Shown here: positions 8,284 through 16,198 of the stretch, one piece after another
Layout: each line of letters opens with the position of its first letter
Position numbering within the stretch: position 1 is the first letter of the stretch
Made by a program: the position numbers and the translations under genes
DNA from: Clostridium chrysemydis
GTDB lineage: Bacteria; Bacillota; Clostridia; Clostridiales; Clostridiaceae
Length of the DNA stretch: 64,000 bases
Direction: 5' to 3'
Assembly: GCF_015234215.1 (NCBI RefSeq)
Contig: NZ_JADEKP010000001.1
Coordinates: 1,426,001-1,490,000 of the forward strand
Notes under the pieces: generated by a model
The model's input: the letters and a program-made list of their open reading frames with translations, nothing else
The model's database searches: none
What the model was told of the DNA's origin: nothing

Positions 8284-11200
8284 TACCTAACCCCCTTTAA
8301 TTTAACAGCTGCTTGATTCATAAAATAATCAATATCACTGCTATCTCTAAAATTATAATTACCATTGAAATTTACAGTAGTACTTGTTGTATTATTACTA
8401 TTACTATATTTAGTATTCTCATCAGCTGTCATTACTCTCTCACCTTTGTGTAGACGAGTTAAATAACCGTCATAAGGAACATAATCAAGCCCATTGTAAT
8501 CAAATCCTCTTGGCCCTTTTCCTCCACCCCCACTAAAACTAACCCCAGTTAATGGATTTTTATTAATAAAAAGTTGCATATCTTGATATTGTGTTCTTAT
8601 ACCACTAAATAAACCTCCAGGAATTGAAACACTAGGCGTAATTTTAGCTCTTTCAATTTCGTCCTTCTTTCTAAAATAGGATGTAACTATAGGTTGAAAT
8701 GATTTACCATTTTTAAGTTCCTCTTTTATTTGTTCTTTTGCTTTAATAGGATTTCCTATTATTTCGTCTGTAGTTTCATCCCACATCGCAGTTATTCTTC
8801 CAGTTGCTTCATCTACTTCAACATAACAATTTTTCATTCCTTTAGTTGTTTTATCATAAACTTGATAATATCCTGTTTCTGTTATTTTCTCTAAATCTCT
8901 ATAGTATTCTTGTTGCCTTCCAACACGTTTTTGGTTTTGTTTTTCTTCTTGAGTAAGTATCTTCCCGTTAGCTGTATTGATGTAATCTTGTAATTCTGGA
9001 TATTTTTTTAATGCTGTATCTATAAAGCCTTTGTATTTTTCTTTTTCTTTACCTATACTATCTTTTTTTAGCTGCTCTAGTTTTGCAATTTGTTCATCTG
9101 CTGCTTTTTTTTCTATATCATTCATTTCATTTTTGTTTAATTTAAGTTCTTCTATCTGTTTATCATAATATACACTAACTCTGTTTAACTCTTTATCTCT
9201 TGCTGTTGCCTTTTCTTCTAATAATTTACTTAAGCCATTCATATCTAAATTCTTCATTCTAGCATTAAAGTCAGCTTGTGCAGCTAAAAGCTCTTGTTTA
9301 TTTTTAACAGTATTATTTAAATCTATGTTAGCTGCTTCTTGTGTTAATTTTTGTATTTCTGCTAGTTCTTCTTGTTTTAGATCTCTACCTTCTTTAGCTG
9401 CCTTTTCTAAAATAGCATTAATCTTTTTCTGCTTTTCATTAATAGCTTTAATTTGTTTATTTTCTGATTTACTGAAAAACTTCATAAGCGTTTTTTCGTT
9501 TTCATCTAGCTTATTATCATCAGCCTTAAATGCTTCTGCCATTGCTTTCTGAGTTTCTGGAGCTCTCTTTTTAATTTTCTCTTTAGTTTCTTTAAACAGA
9601 GTATCAGTTCTTTTCTTTAATGAATCTATTTGTTTTCTAGTTATCACTCCATCTATTCCGTTAGAGTGTTCAAATTCAAAGTTTAAATTGGCAAACTTTT
9701 CAGATGTTTCAGTAAGAGCCTTTTGTGTTTCTGGACTTATCTTGTCTGACCATTCCTTATGTTTAATGTTCATTTTGTCCATTTCTTCAACAGTTAACGC
9801 AGTTTGACCGTGTAATGCTAACATTGCATTTCCCATAAAACCTAATTCTTCTTTCGATTTAAGGCAACTACTGTTCATTACCTCAGTATTCTTGGTAACT
9901 AAATATATTCCACCTGCTACTGCTCCAGCTACCGCAACTAAAGGTAGTGCCACAGTACTTAATGCACCAAATCCAATTGCTGCACCTCCTGCTGCTGTTC
10001 CTGCTCCTGCTGTTGCAACTCCCGCTGCGCTAACTAAAGGAGTTAATTTGCTGAATAGACTTATACCTTTTCCAACTGTAGACATAACTGGACCTGCTGC
10101 GACTGCAAATAACCCCATCTTTAAAATCATTTCTTGGGTTTCTGGACTTAATTCACTAAATTTATCTGCTAATGCTCCAATATCCTCTGCCACACTTTTA
10201 ATAGCAGGTGCTGCTACTTGCAATGCTTTAATGCTTGCAGTTTCTAAAGCACCAAAAGCCTGTTCTATAGATGCTTTAGTATTATCTTGCATAGTTCTTG
10301 CCATTTCACTTGCTGCACCATCACAATTTTTAAGGTTATTAGTAAGGTCCTGTATACCTTCTTTACCGTTTTGCATTAATACTGTCATCCCACTTAATGC
10401 TTCAGTACCAAATATTGTTGCTATTGTATTTTGCTTTTGTTCATCAGTAAGCTTTTTAGTCTTATCATTTAATTCACCCATCATAGTAGATAATGGTTTC
10501 ATTTTCCCATTAGCATCATATGCAGTAAATCCTATTCTTTCCATAGCTGCTGCCATAGCATCACTAGGCTTTGCTAATCTTGCTAAAGCTCCTCTTAAAG
10601 TAGTTCCAGCTTGGCTGCCTTTAATACCTGCATTAGCCATTAATCCAATAGCCGCTGTTACTTCTTCTAAACTTAATCCTGCTGCTCTAGCACTAGGTGC
10701 AACATATTTCATAGCTTCACCAGTATCTTTTACCGCTGCATTTGTGTCTGCTGCATTTTTTGCCAATACATCTGCAACGTGTCCTGCCTGTTTTGCTTCT
10801 AATCCAAATCCTCTAAGAGTTGATGCTGCTATTTCTGAACTTGTTGCTAAATCTTCTCCACTAGATGCTGCTAAATCTAAAAGTCCCGGCATAGCTTGGG
10901 TAATTTCATTAACACTAAATCCTGCACTTGCTAAGTTTTCCATACCTAAAGCACATTCACTAGCACTAAAAGCTGTACTTTGACCTAAACTTAACGCTTG
11001 GTCCTCTAGTAATTTAAATTCATCACCAGTAGCTCCACTTATAGCTTTTACTCTAGACATTTCAGCTTCAAAATCCATACCTGTTTTAGCTGCAATTCCT
11101 CCTACTGCCATAAGTGGTAATGAAACGTGAGTAGTTAGTTTACCGCCAACTTTTTCTAATCCTCCACCTATCTTATTTAGCCTTGATGTAGCATTATTTG

Positions 11201-11306
11201 CTGTTTTCTCTCCACGCTCTTCAACTTTATCCATAGCACTATTGAATTGGTCTAATTTAGCGTTAACTTCTACTAATAACGGTGCTAATTCAATTCCATT
11301 AGCCAT
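8283..11306 (-). CDS. Tail tape measure protein (PhageMin_Tail)
   Basis: The protein sets tail length and occupies the tail lumen. Residues about 1-60 are coiled coil, and about 80-380 match the PhageMin_Tail core, with the characteristic segment MENLASAGFSVNEITQAMPG. An Ala/Gly-rich hydrophobic region at about 400-475 is probably membrane-active during DNA entry. Long charged coiled coils occupy about 590-790. The C-terminus has the common tape-measure motif GYLTRLHKGERVMTADE. The ribosome-binding site AAAGGAGG is excellent. At 1007 residues (about 1.5 angstrom per residue) it implies a tail of roughly 150 nm. Confidence 0.93.
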   Translation of the reverse strand: MANGIELAPLLVEVNAKLDQFNSAMDKVEERGEKTANNATSRLNKIGGGLEKVGGKLTTHVSLPLMAVGGIAAKTGMDFEAEMSRVKAISGATGDEFKLLEDQALSLGQSTAFSASECALGMENLASAGFSVNEITQAMPGLLDLAASSGEDLATSSEIAASTLRGFGLEAKQAGHVADVLAKNAADTNAAVKDTGEAMKYVAPSARAAGLSLEEVTAAIGLMANAGIKGSQAGTTLRGALARLAKPSDAMAAAMERIGFTAYDANGKMKPLSTMMGELNDKTKKLTDEQKQNTIATIFGTEALSGMTVLMQNGKEGIQDLTNNLKNCDGAASEMARTMQDNTKASIEQAFGALETASIKALQVAAPAIKSVAEDIGALADKFSELSPETQEMILKMGLFAVAAGPVMSTVGKGISLFSKLTPLVSAAGVATAGAGTAAGGAAIGFGALSTVALPLVAVAGAVAGGIYLVTKNTEVMNSSCLKSKEELGFMGNAMLALHGQTALTVEEMDKMNIKHKEWSDKISPETQKALTETSEKFANLNFEFEHSNGIDGVITRKQIDSLKKRTDTLFKETKEKIKKRAPETQKAMAEAFKADDNKLDENEKTLMKFFSKSENKQIKAINEKQKKINAILEKAAKEGRDLKQEELAEIQKLTQEAANIDLNNTVKNKQELLAAQADFNARMKNLDMNGLSKLLEEKATARDKELNRVSVYYDKQIEELKLNKNEMNDIEKKAADEQIAKLEQLKKDSIGKEKEKYKGFIDTALKKYPELQDYINTANGKILTQEEKQNQKRVGRQQEYYRDLEKITETGYYQVYDKTTKGMKNCYVEVDEATGRITAMWDETTDEIIGNPIKAKEQIKEELKNGKSFQPIVTSYFRKKDEIERAKITPSVSIPGGLFSGIRTQYQDMQLFINKNPLTGVSFSGGGGKGPRGFDYNGLDYVPYDGYLTRLHKGERVMTADENTKYSNSNNTTSTTVNFNGNYNFRDSSDIDYFMNQAAVKLKGVR

Positions 11307-11309
11307 AAT

Positions 11310-11639
11310 CTAACTACCTCCTTTCATTGCCTTAAATTCTCTGATTTTTGTATAATCTGCTTCTGTTCTAGTAAGCCCCCACAATGTTTCTAAGAACTCT
11401 CTACCTTTTTCGCTTTGTTTTAGTCCATATATCCACGCTTCTTTTGAGTACAATAAAAAAAGTGAATATGACAAGCTATAAACTTCATTGAAATTTAAGC
11501 CTGTATACTCACTTATTGTTTTTATGTTTGCAGTTATATTGATATATTTTATGTCATTCTCCCATTCTTCTGTTGGAAAGTACTTTTCTACTATAAGCTT
11601 TCCTATTTTCCCTTCTGGAATGGGAGTTCTTAGTTTGGG
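11310..11639 (-). CDS. Tail assembly chaperone extension (gpT-like), made by -1 frameshifting
   Basis: This open frame has no start of its own. It begins at the slippery heptamer at the end of the upstream chaperone gene and runs to a TAG at 11310-11312, just before the tape-measure start. Fused in frame by a -1 shift it adds 107 residues, giving a product of about 207. The frame is densely coding, with W, Y and charged residues well distributed. In lambda-like and many Gram-positive siphophages, the shorter protein (gpG) and the frameshift product (gpGT) coat and recruit the tape measure protein during tail assembly. The position between tail tube and tape measure is exactly as expected. Confidence 0.85.
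   Translation of the reverse strand, partial: PKLRTPIPEGKIGKLIVEKYFPTEEWENDIKYINITANIKTISEYTGLNFNEVYSLSYSLFLLYSKEAWIYGLKQSEKGREFLETLWGLTRTEADYTKIREFKAMKGGS
11630..11639 (-). promoter_or_regulatory. Programmed -1 ribosomal frameshift site
   Basis: On the - strand C CCA AAC TAA places a canonical X XXY YYZ heptamer (CCCAAAC, 11639-11633) directly before the zero-frame stop (11632-11630). A shift by -1 reads CCC AAA and continues through 107 open codons. Stop-adjacent heptamers of this type are known in tail chaperone genes. Confidence 0.85.
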
Positions 11640-11932
11640 TTTGCTTCTACTCCTGTTATTGTATCTATCAGTAATTTAGATAATGCAGTAACACCCTTAC
11701 TAGACATAGCCATAATATCTCTTTCTGTAAACTTCTTGCTATCAACATTGTTATTCAGAAATTCTAGTAAAATATCATTTTGTGATTTTACAGGATCATT
11801 GCTCTTATCTAATCCGTTAAAGAACTTCTTTGTTTTTATAACTAAAGAATAGGTAGGCTCTTTAACCCCTACCACCTCTCCATTTATCTTTATATCTAAA
11901 GTACTATTGTTTATTAAATCTAAATCTAACAT
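11630..11932 (-). CDS. Tail assembly chaperone (gpG-like)
   Basis: This 100-residue acidic protein, mainly helical in its C-terminal half, lies between the tail tube and tape measure genes. It ends in Glu-Ala-Asn-Pro-Asn followed at once by TAA, and the last codons form a canonical slippery heptamer, so a minority of ribosomes should make a longer fusion. Role by analogy with lambda gpG: it binds and keeps the tape measure soluble during tail assembly and is absent from virions. Confidence 0.8.
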   Translation of the reverse strand: MLDLDLINNSTLDIKINGEVVGVKEPTYSLVIKTKKFFNGLDKSNDPVKSQNDILLEFLNNNVDSKKFTERDIMAMSSKGVTALSKLLIDTITGVEANPN

Positions 11933-11943
11933 CTATGTCCTCC

Positions 11944-12513
11944 TTATTGCTGTGGTGTTTCTTTATTTGGTGCTGGTGTAATCTCGGCATCTTCCATTTC
12001 TTCTTCAAATACTGCAAGAAAGTTTTTAATTTTCTCTATTCCTTGGATTTCAGCATTTATTGAAGTTTCCTTCTCTGCAAAATCTAATCCAAAACCATTA
12101 CCACCTTGACCTATCATAGTAAATCTTAATTTCTTACCATTATCTTTTTCATGTACAAATCTTAATAGTATTGGTTTTAGGGCTCCACCGCCACCAAAAG
12201 TAAGTTTTCTAACTTTCATTTCTATATCTTCTTTAAATGTTGCTGTTGATAATAAAGCTAACTTTGATAAATCCCAACTTATTATTCCTGTCTTTGCACT
12301 TATCTGTTCATCAGTAATAAATGACTTTACCACCCTACCATATTGGTTCTTAACATCATATTTCTTAGGTTTGTAATCAATCTTAAATCCACTATTACAA
12401 TACCCAACATTATTTTCTTCTGTTTCTATTGCTTTATCTTCTGATATAGTATCGCCTGTAAATTCATGCATAAATATTTCACCAGAACCTAAAATTATTT
12501 CATCTTTATTCAT
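11944..12513 (-). CDS. Major tail (tube) protein
   Basis: This 189-residue, beta-rich protein is a predicted tail tube subunit. It lies between the tail completion gene and the tail chaperone pair, the constant position of the major tail protein. It has alternating strands, a central Gly-rich loop (FGGGGALKP near 109-117), and a flexible acidic/Pro-rich tail (about 172-189). The start overlaps the preceding gene by 8 bp, suggesting coupling. Confidence 0.8.
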   Translation of the reverse strand: MNKDEIILGSGEIFMHEFTGDTISEDKAIETEENNVGYCNSGFKIDYKPKKYDVKNQYGRVVKSFITDEQISAKTGIISWDLSKLALLSTATFKEDIEMKVRKLTFGGGGALKPILLRFVHEKDNGKKLRFTMIGQGGNGFGLDFAEKETSINAEIQGIEKIKNFLAVFEEEMEDAEITPAPNKETPQQ

Positions 12514-12892
12514 TTACTTCTTCCCTCCATTTAATTATAAAAATAACGCTATTCTCAATCATCTGTAGATCATCTCTGAATAACGTTCCTCCTCCACTTC
12601 TTGTGGCTTTAAATATTATATTTTTATACTTCTTAAACTTATCATCACTTTCTTTATTTATAAATATCTTCTCTAAGTATTTCTCTATAACTTTCACTTC
12701 ATCATAATCATCCCAAATCACCTTTATTTCTAATTGTGTTTGGTTTACATAATCTTTAGTAATCTGTGAATAACTATATACTAGAGAAGGCTTAGAAATA
12801 TCTGTAGTTAGTAATGGGAAAAATCTATTTTCCCCAACTAATTTAATTAATTCTTTATTAGTATTTAAGTACTCTATAATTGTATTTTCTAT
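12506..12892 (-). CDS. Tail terminator/completion-like protein with non-canonical ATA start
   Basis: The open frame runs without interruption from the end of the HK97 gp10-like gene to the major tail gene, but has no ATG, GTG or TTG in its first ~57 codons; the first ordinary start is an internal GTG at 12721. An ATA at 12892-12890 lies 7 nt after a perfect GGAGG and overlaps the upstream stop codon as ATAG, mirroring the usual ATGA coupling. From there the product has about 128 residues, the usual size for tail completion proteins at this locus. Residues 1-25 form a helix, followed by beta strands and the motif TRSGGGTLFRDD. The start is an inference; the frame itself is visible. Confidence 0.6.
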   Translation of the reverse strand: MENTIIEYLNTNKELIKLVGENRFFPLLTTDISKPSLVYSYSQITKDYVNQTQLEIKVIWDDYDEVKVIEKYLEKIFINKESDDKFKKYKNIIFKATRSGGGTLFRDDLQMIENSVIFIIKWREEVNE

Positions 12893-13308
12893 CTCAATCC
12901 CTCCCCTAATATTATTTGTATCTTATCTATATTCTTAACCTTAGCATTTTCTAGGAATGGTTGTGGCTTTTGTCCTACTGTTTCATGCCATCCTTTATAT
13001 TTACCACCTTCTACTTTATACTTCCAAGGCGTTTTCCTTCCATCACCATTTACTGCATATATACCTGTACCTTGGTGAACATAAGGAGCATATTCTAAAT
13101 TACTTGCTACATAACCATTTACTGAACTCATATTATGAAGTGTTCTAAAAAATATACTAGCTCTTAATATACCCATATCTACTGGACAGTTTTTAACAGC
13201 TTCCCTTTTAATAAGTAAGCAACATTTATTGATGTTTTTTCTTAGTTGCATATTCATTTTAGCTTTTGCTTCTTTACAACTATTTTTAAACTCTTCGTTA
13301 TTAGACAT
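12889..13308 (-). CDS. HK97 gp10-like neck/tail-component protein
   Basis: The 139-residue product matches the HK97 gp10 family, which acts at the head-tail interface. Diagnostic features are an N-terminal helix, the segment CPVDMGILRASI (about 41-52), and the loop EYAPYVHQGTGIY (about 71-84), where YVxxGTG is the family hallmark, followed by KPQPFL. It overlaps the preceding gene by 8 bp and the following ATA-start gene by 3 bp, so the four connector genes are translationally coupled. Confidence 0.85.
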   Translation of the reverse strand: MSNNEEFKNSCKEAKAKMNMQLRKNINKCCLLIKREAVKNCPVDMGILRASIFFRTLHNMSSVNGYVASNLEYAPYVHQGTGIYAVNGDGRKTPWKYKVEGGKYKGWHETVGQKPQPFLENAKVKNIDKIQIILGEGLR

Positions 13309-13612
13309 TTTCTATCACCTTCAAGAAAACTTGATTTAATCTTCCTTGTGGATTTACTCCTGTTATGGTATAAATCTTTTCCCCATCCTTTAACCTGTTC
13401 TTAGAGGTAACACTCTTATTGAACGTTAACCCTATGTGAGTACTTTCGTTCCATTTAGCATTATTAGTATTAACTCTACTATCTGTCTCATAAATTGCAA
13501 TTAAAATAGGTTCTTTAAAATCTATCCAATTATCTTTTCTAGCTCCAGAAGGTTTCATAATTTCTTTATTTTCTTGTAATATAAGTTTTCTCATTTCTGA
13601 ATTTATACTCAT
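13301..13612 (-). CDS. Head closure/head-tail joining protein
   Basis: The 103-residue protein is positioned as the second connector gene and resembles the Phage_H_T_join (SPP1 gp16-like) head-closure proteins: a charged N-terminal helix, then a small beta barrel with the strand DGEKIYTITGVNPQG. The start codon has a good ribosome-binding site and the gene ends inside the start of the gp10-like gene. Assigned by length, fold pattern and locus. Confidence 0.7.
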   Translation of the reverse strand: MSINSEMRKLILQENKEIMKPSGARKDNWIDFKEPILIAIYETDSRVNTNNAKWNESTHIGLTFNKSVTSKNRLKDGEKIYTITGVNPQGRLNQVFLKVIENV

Positions 13613-13623
13613 ACTCTCACCAC

Positions 13624-13935
13624 CTACGGAAGCTTTCTACAACTTCTTAATTTCTTTGTTATATCTTTAGGAAAGCCATCAATATAACTTGTACTAACTC
13701 CACTAAAGCTTTCTGAACTTATTCCCTCTGTTCCTAGCCTATTGCATTTAATAATTACTAATTCAATTAATGAACCCTCTAAACTTGGTGGAATGTCTTC
13801 TCTATGAATATAGGCTTTTATTTCTTCTTGAGTTTCTTCAATAAGATCATTGATTAATTCATCCGATTGATTAGCTGCTGAATTACTTCTTCTTTTTATT
13901 TTTTCTAATAAAACCTTAATATCTATATTGATCAC
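13624..13935 (-). CDS. Head-tail adaptor (gp6/gp15-like)
   Basis: The gene encodes 103 residues, mostly helical, with the pattern LIELVIIKCNRLGTEGISSESFSGVSTSY. That C-terminal Ser/Gly-rich loop ending in an aromatic residue is characteristic of HK97 gp6/SPP1 gp15 adaptors, which dock under the portal. It is the first gene after the capsid hairpin and leads the connector cluster. Confidence 0.75.
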   Translation of the reverse strand: MINIDIKVLLEKIKRRSNSAANQSDELINDLIEETQEEIKAYIHREDIPPSLEGSLIELVIIKCNRLGTEGISSESFSGVSTSYIDGFPKDITKKLRSCRKLP

Positions 13936-13945
13936 CTTCTTAAAT

Positions 13946-13971
13946 TAAAATAGAGAGGTTTTACCCTCTCT
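13946..13971 (-). terminator. Hairpin after the major capsid gene
   Basis: AGAGAGG (13952-13958) pairs with CCTCTCT (13965-13971); on the - strand it is followed by ATTTTAATTT. A weak or partial terminator here could raise capsid mRNA relative to the connector genes. Confidence 0.5.
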
Positions 13972-13972
13972 T

Positions 13973-14815
13973 CTATGCTTGTGGTTGTGTTTGTGGTTCA
14001 ACCTCTTTTATTTTTTCTGCTGTTATTAATTTTACACATTTAGATTCATCTCTTAAGTATGCTACGTAATGTTCTGTTGCGTAGTATTCTGATGTTGCTT
14101 TACCTGCAATTCTATCTTCTTCTATTTTTGTTACTTTAGCTAATTTAATTCCAAGAGCGCCTGTTTTAACAATTATATTTTCATATTTACCATTTTTAAC
14201 TTTAATCTTCTTTGATACTGCTACTTGGCAACCTCCCCATTCACCAATTACGCCACTTATCATTCTCTTTTCTCCCATTTCAGTTGGTTTAATAAAATCT
14301 GGATCTTTTAATATAGTTGTCTTTTGTTTAGGTGATATAAATAATAATGCTAATTCTTCTTCTTCATCATTGAAAGCACCTTTGCCATCAACTATTGAAT
14401 AGTAATTTATTAATGCATCTGATTTATCTACGCTTACTTTTGTAGTTTGTAATGCAGTTAGACAATCACTGTCAACTTTATCTAATATAGATTTTTCTAA
14501 TTGTGCCTTACCTTCTGTAACAACTTCTTCACCTCTAACAACTACATCTTCATCCAGCATTTTAATACCTTTACCAGCTTTAGATACTGTTACTTCTTGA
14601 CTAGTCATACTTAAATCTGAAATTGGAATTTGTTCTCCCGGTTTAACATTAACAGCTTCTCCTATATATCCATACTTTCCTACAACTATTGTATCCCCTG
14701 CAACTTTAGTTAAAGTGTTATCTACTTTAGCTAATGGAGCAAACTTTAATTTAGCTGGGAGACTTGCTCCAATAACCTCCCCCATTACCTTTACATTTAA
14801 TAAATCGTTTGCCAT
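13973..14815 (-). CDS. Major capsid protein (N4 gp56/HK97-fold type)
   Basis: The 280-residue protein follows the scaffold gene and begins MANDLLNVKVMGEVI, with the early segment TKVAGDTIVVGKYGYIGEA (about 37-55) typical of the N4-gp56-like capsid family. The central region (about 85-130) forms the long spine helix, and the C-terminal strands near 230-265 include the motif AYLRDESKCVKL. It would form the icosahedral shell around the scaffold. Spacing to the scaffold gene is 16 nt. Confidence 0.88.
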   Translation of the reverse strand: MANDLLNVKVMGEVIGASLPAKLKFAPLAKVDNTLTKVAGDTIVVGKYGYIGEAVNVKPGEQIPISDLSMTSQEVTVSKAGKGIKMLDEDVVVRGEEVVTEGKAQLEKSILDKVDSDCLTALQTTKVSVDKSDALINYYSIVDGKGAFNDEEEELALLFISPKQKTTILKDPDFIKPTEMGEKRMISGVIGEWGGCQVAVSKKIKVKNGKYENIIVKTGALGIKLAKVTKIEEDRIAGKATSEYYATEHYVAYLRDESKCVKLITAEKIKEVEPQTQPQA

Positions 14816-14831
14816 AAAAATTCCTCACTTT

Positions 14832-15452
14832 CTATTTCATTATTTCTTCATACTGTTCTGGATTGTCATTTGCAAATTTACTTTGCGCATAGAAATCCAT
14901 CTTTAAAAACTCTTCTTTTGTTACTGTTGTTTGAGTTGCTTTACTATCTGGATTAGGTGGCGTTTTCCCTCCAAGAGTTACTTCAAATAAATCTTTATAA
15001 GTTTCTTTACAAGATTTTATTTGTTCATCTAATCCTGTTACTGTACCATCCTCATTTATTACTAGCTTATCTCTATCAATCTTGCTAGATAATAAATCTG
15101 AATGTTTTGCTTTAGCTTTAGTTAATGCATTACTAATAGCACTATCTAAAGTTAAATTTCTTATCTTTGTTTCACTATCAGTTTTTAAAGTCTTGATAGT
15201 ATCTTCATGCTGCTTAATAGTCTTTTGTAATTCCTCATTATCAGCATTATTTTTCTTTAGATCTTTGATTGTGTTATTAGCAGTTTTAATCTGCTCGTCT
15301 AAATCTTCTTTCTGACCTTTTAATTTGTTATACCTATCCTCTGCATTTTCAAGAGTAGTAGTATAAATCTTTTCTTTCTTCATTGCTCCCATAACTGATT
15401 TTATTTGTTCATCAGTTAAACCTTGGGCTTTTAATAATTCTTCTAAATTCAT
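14832..15452 (-). CDS. Capsid scaffolding protein (phage minor structural protein GP20-like)
   Basis: The 206-residue protein starts with the family pattern MNLEELLKAQGLTDEQI and continues as a long Glu/Lys-rich coiled coil (about 30-100). A more compact C-terminal half ends with an acidic helix. GP20-type scaffolds fill the procapsid and leave before DNA packaging. The gene directly precedes the major capsid gene. Confidence 0.88.
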   Translation of the reverse strand: MNLEELLKAQGLTDEQIKSVMGAMKKEKIYTTTLENAEDRYNKLKGQKEDLDEQIKTANNTIKDLKKNNADNEELQKTIKQHEDTIKTLKTDSETKIRNLTLDSAISNALTKAKAKHSDLLSSKIDRDKLVINEDGTVTGLDEQIKSCKETYKDLFEVTLGGKTPPNPDSKATQTTVTKEEFLKMDFYAQSKFANDNPEQYEEIMK

Positions 15453-15470
15453 TTTTTATTCCCTCCAATC

Positions 15471-15566
15471 TTAATTAAATATAAGTGCAACAATTAAAGA
15501 TGCAATAACCGATACTATTACAGTTACAATATCCTCTATCAATTCTTTTTTCTTATTCCTTAGCAT
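15471..15566 (-). CDS. 31-residue single-span membrane peptide
   Basis: An ATG at 15566 with a perfect AGGAGG 8 nt upstream opens a 31-codon gene: a basic N-terminus (MLRNKKKEL) followed by a 20-residue hydrophobic helix. It sits 18 nt before the scaffold gene's start codon, in the same transcript. Small hydrophobic peptides of this layout are common in clostridial phages; some resemble type I toxins, but there is no visible antitoxin RNA evidence here. Function unknown. Confidence 0.55.
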   Translation of the reverse strand: MLRNKKKELIEDIVTVIVSVIASLIVALIFN

Positions 15567-15652
15567 ATTTCATTCCTCCTATATTTACGCTTTTATACGA
15601 GTATGCTTCTCTAATATAGTCACTTATTTCTTCTTTAACGCCGTGAATAAAG

Positions 15653-15679
15653 CTAAAAAAGGCATAATAAAAAGCCTTA
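15653..15679 (-). terminator. Putative terminator upstream of the scaffold gene
   Basis: AAGGC (15659-15663) pairs with GCCTT (15674-15678); on the - strand it is followed by TTTTAGC. It separates the accessory cluster at 15.7-17.5 kb from the scaffold-capsid unit. Confidence 0.45.
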
Positions 15680-15767
15680 GTTTCCTAAGACTTATAAATT
15701 CTTTGTAAATTTTTAGCATTTTATAAGTATTTTTGTAGTACAATCATTATGAAAGGAGGTGTTGATT

Positions 15768-16007
15768 ATGTCACAAATACCATATTGTGATAGTACAGGG
15801 CGTTTATCAGTTGAAGTCCATCTAAGTTACGCTGCTGATGTATTTCTTGTTGATAGAATCAACTTTCAAAGATATCAGTCTGGTCAAGACTTTGATTATT
15901 TCGGAGGACATTATTCAAAAACACCTGTTACTATTTCAGTTGTAGGCTCAGGTAGATGGTATCTTATAGTTGTCGGTGGAGGACACTATAAATATCGTTT
16001 CTATTAG
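15768..16007 (+). CDS. DUF1883-like protein, antisense accessory gene
   Basis: This 79-residue gene runs against the surrounding late operon. The ATG at 15768 follows a perfect AAAGGAGG at 7 nt. The product matches DUF1883: an N-terminal beta strand, the segment VFLVDRINFQRYQSGQDFDY (about 27-46), the turn YFGGHYSKTP, and a C-terminal strand ending GRWYLIVVGGG. DUF1883 is known as a small stand-alone beta domain and as an accessory domain beside TIR domains; its biochemical role is unknown. A TACAAT box at 15739-15744 could be its -10. The reversed strand and flanking hairpins suggest a separately transcribed accessory (moron) gene. Confidence 0.75.
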   Translation: MSQIPYCDSTGRLSVEVHLSYAADVFLVDRINFQRYQSGQDFDYFGGHYSKTPVTISVVGSGRWYLIVVGGGHYKYRFY

Positions 16008-16017
16008 CCCAAATAAG

Positions 16018-16037
16018 CTACCTAGTTTTCTAGGTAG
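16018..16037. terminator. Hairpin between convergent genes
   Basis: A perfect 8-bp stem (16018-16025 with 16030-16037) with a TTTT loop lies where the + strand DUF1883 gene meets the - strand 57-residue gene. The downstream T tract is weak on both strands, so terminator activity is uncertain. Confidence 0.4.
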
Positions 16038-16195
16038 TCCATTTTCAAATTAGCATTATCCTCCATAAAATTATACACTTTTTGCATAGCTTCCTTTGTA
16101 TTTGTTATAGTCATTCCTTTTACTTTTATAGAATTAAGTACTTCTTCAACAAATTTCTCTTCTTCTAATTTAACAATTACCTTCTTTTTATTCAT
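16022..16195 (-). CDS. 57-residue hypothetical phage protein
   Basis: An ATG at 16195 preceded by GAGGAGG opens 57 codons. The product is charged and helical (MNKKKVIVKLEEEKFVEEVL), with no membrane segment or cysteines. Its ribosome-binding site is formed by the last codons of the upstream broken zinc-ribbon gene, so the two were translated as a pair. It may be a small DNA- or protein-binding factor; nothing more can be said. Confidence 0.6.
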   Translation of the reverse strand: MNKKKVIVKLEEEKFVEEVLNSIKVKGMTITNTKEAMQKVYNFMEDNANLKMDYLEN

Positions 16196-16198
16196 ATT

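Noticed and set aside
9892-10983. 363-codon open frame on the + strand opposite the tape measure gene
   Set aside because: Ala/Pro-rich product caused by the complement of the tape measure's Ala/Gly-rich region; no start signal.
15570-15700. About 45 open codons on the - strand ending at a TAA just before the 31-residue peptide (SFIHGVKEEISDYIREAYSY)
   Set aside because: No start codon or ribosome-binding site in frame; it runs through a terminator hairpin. It may be a remnant of a gene broken by the DUF1883 insertion, but this cannot be shown.
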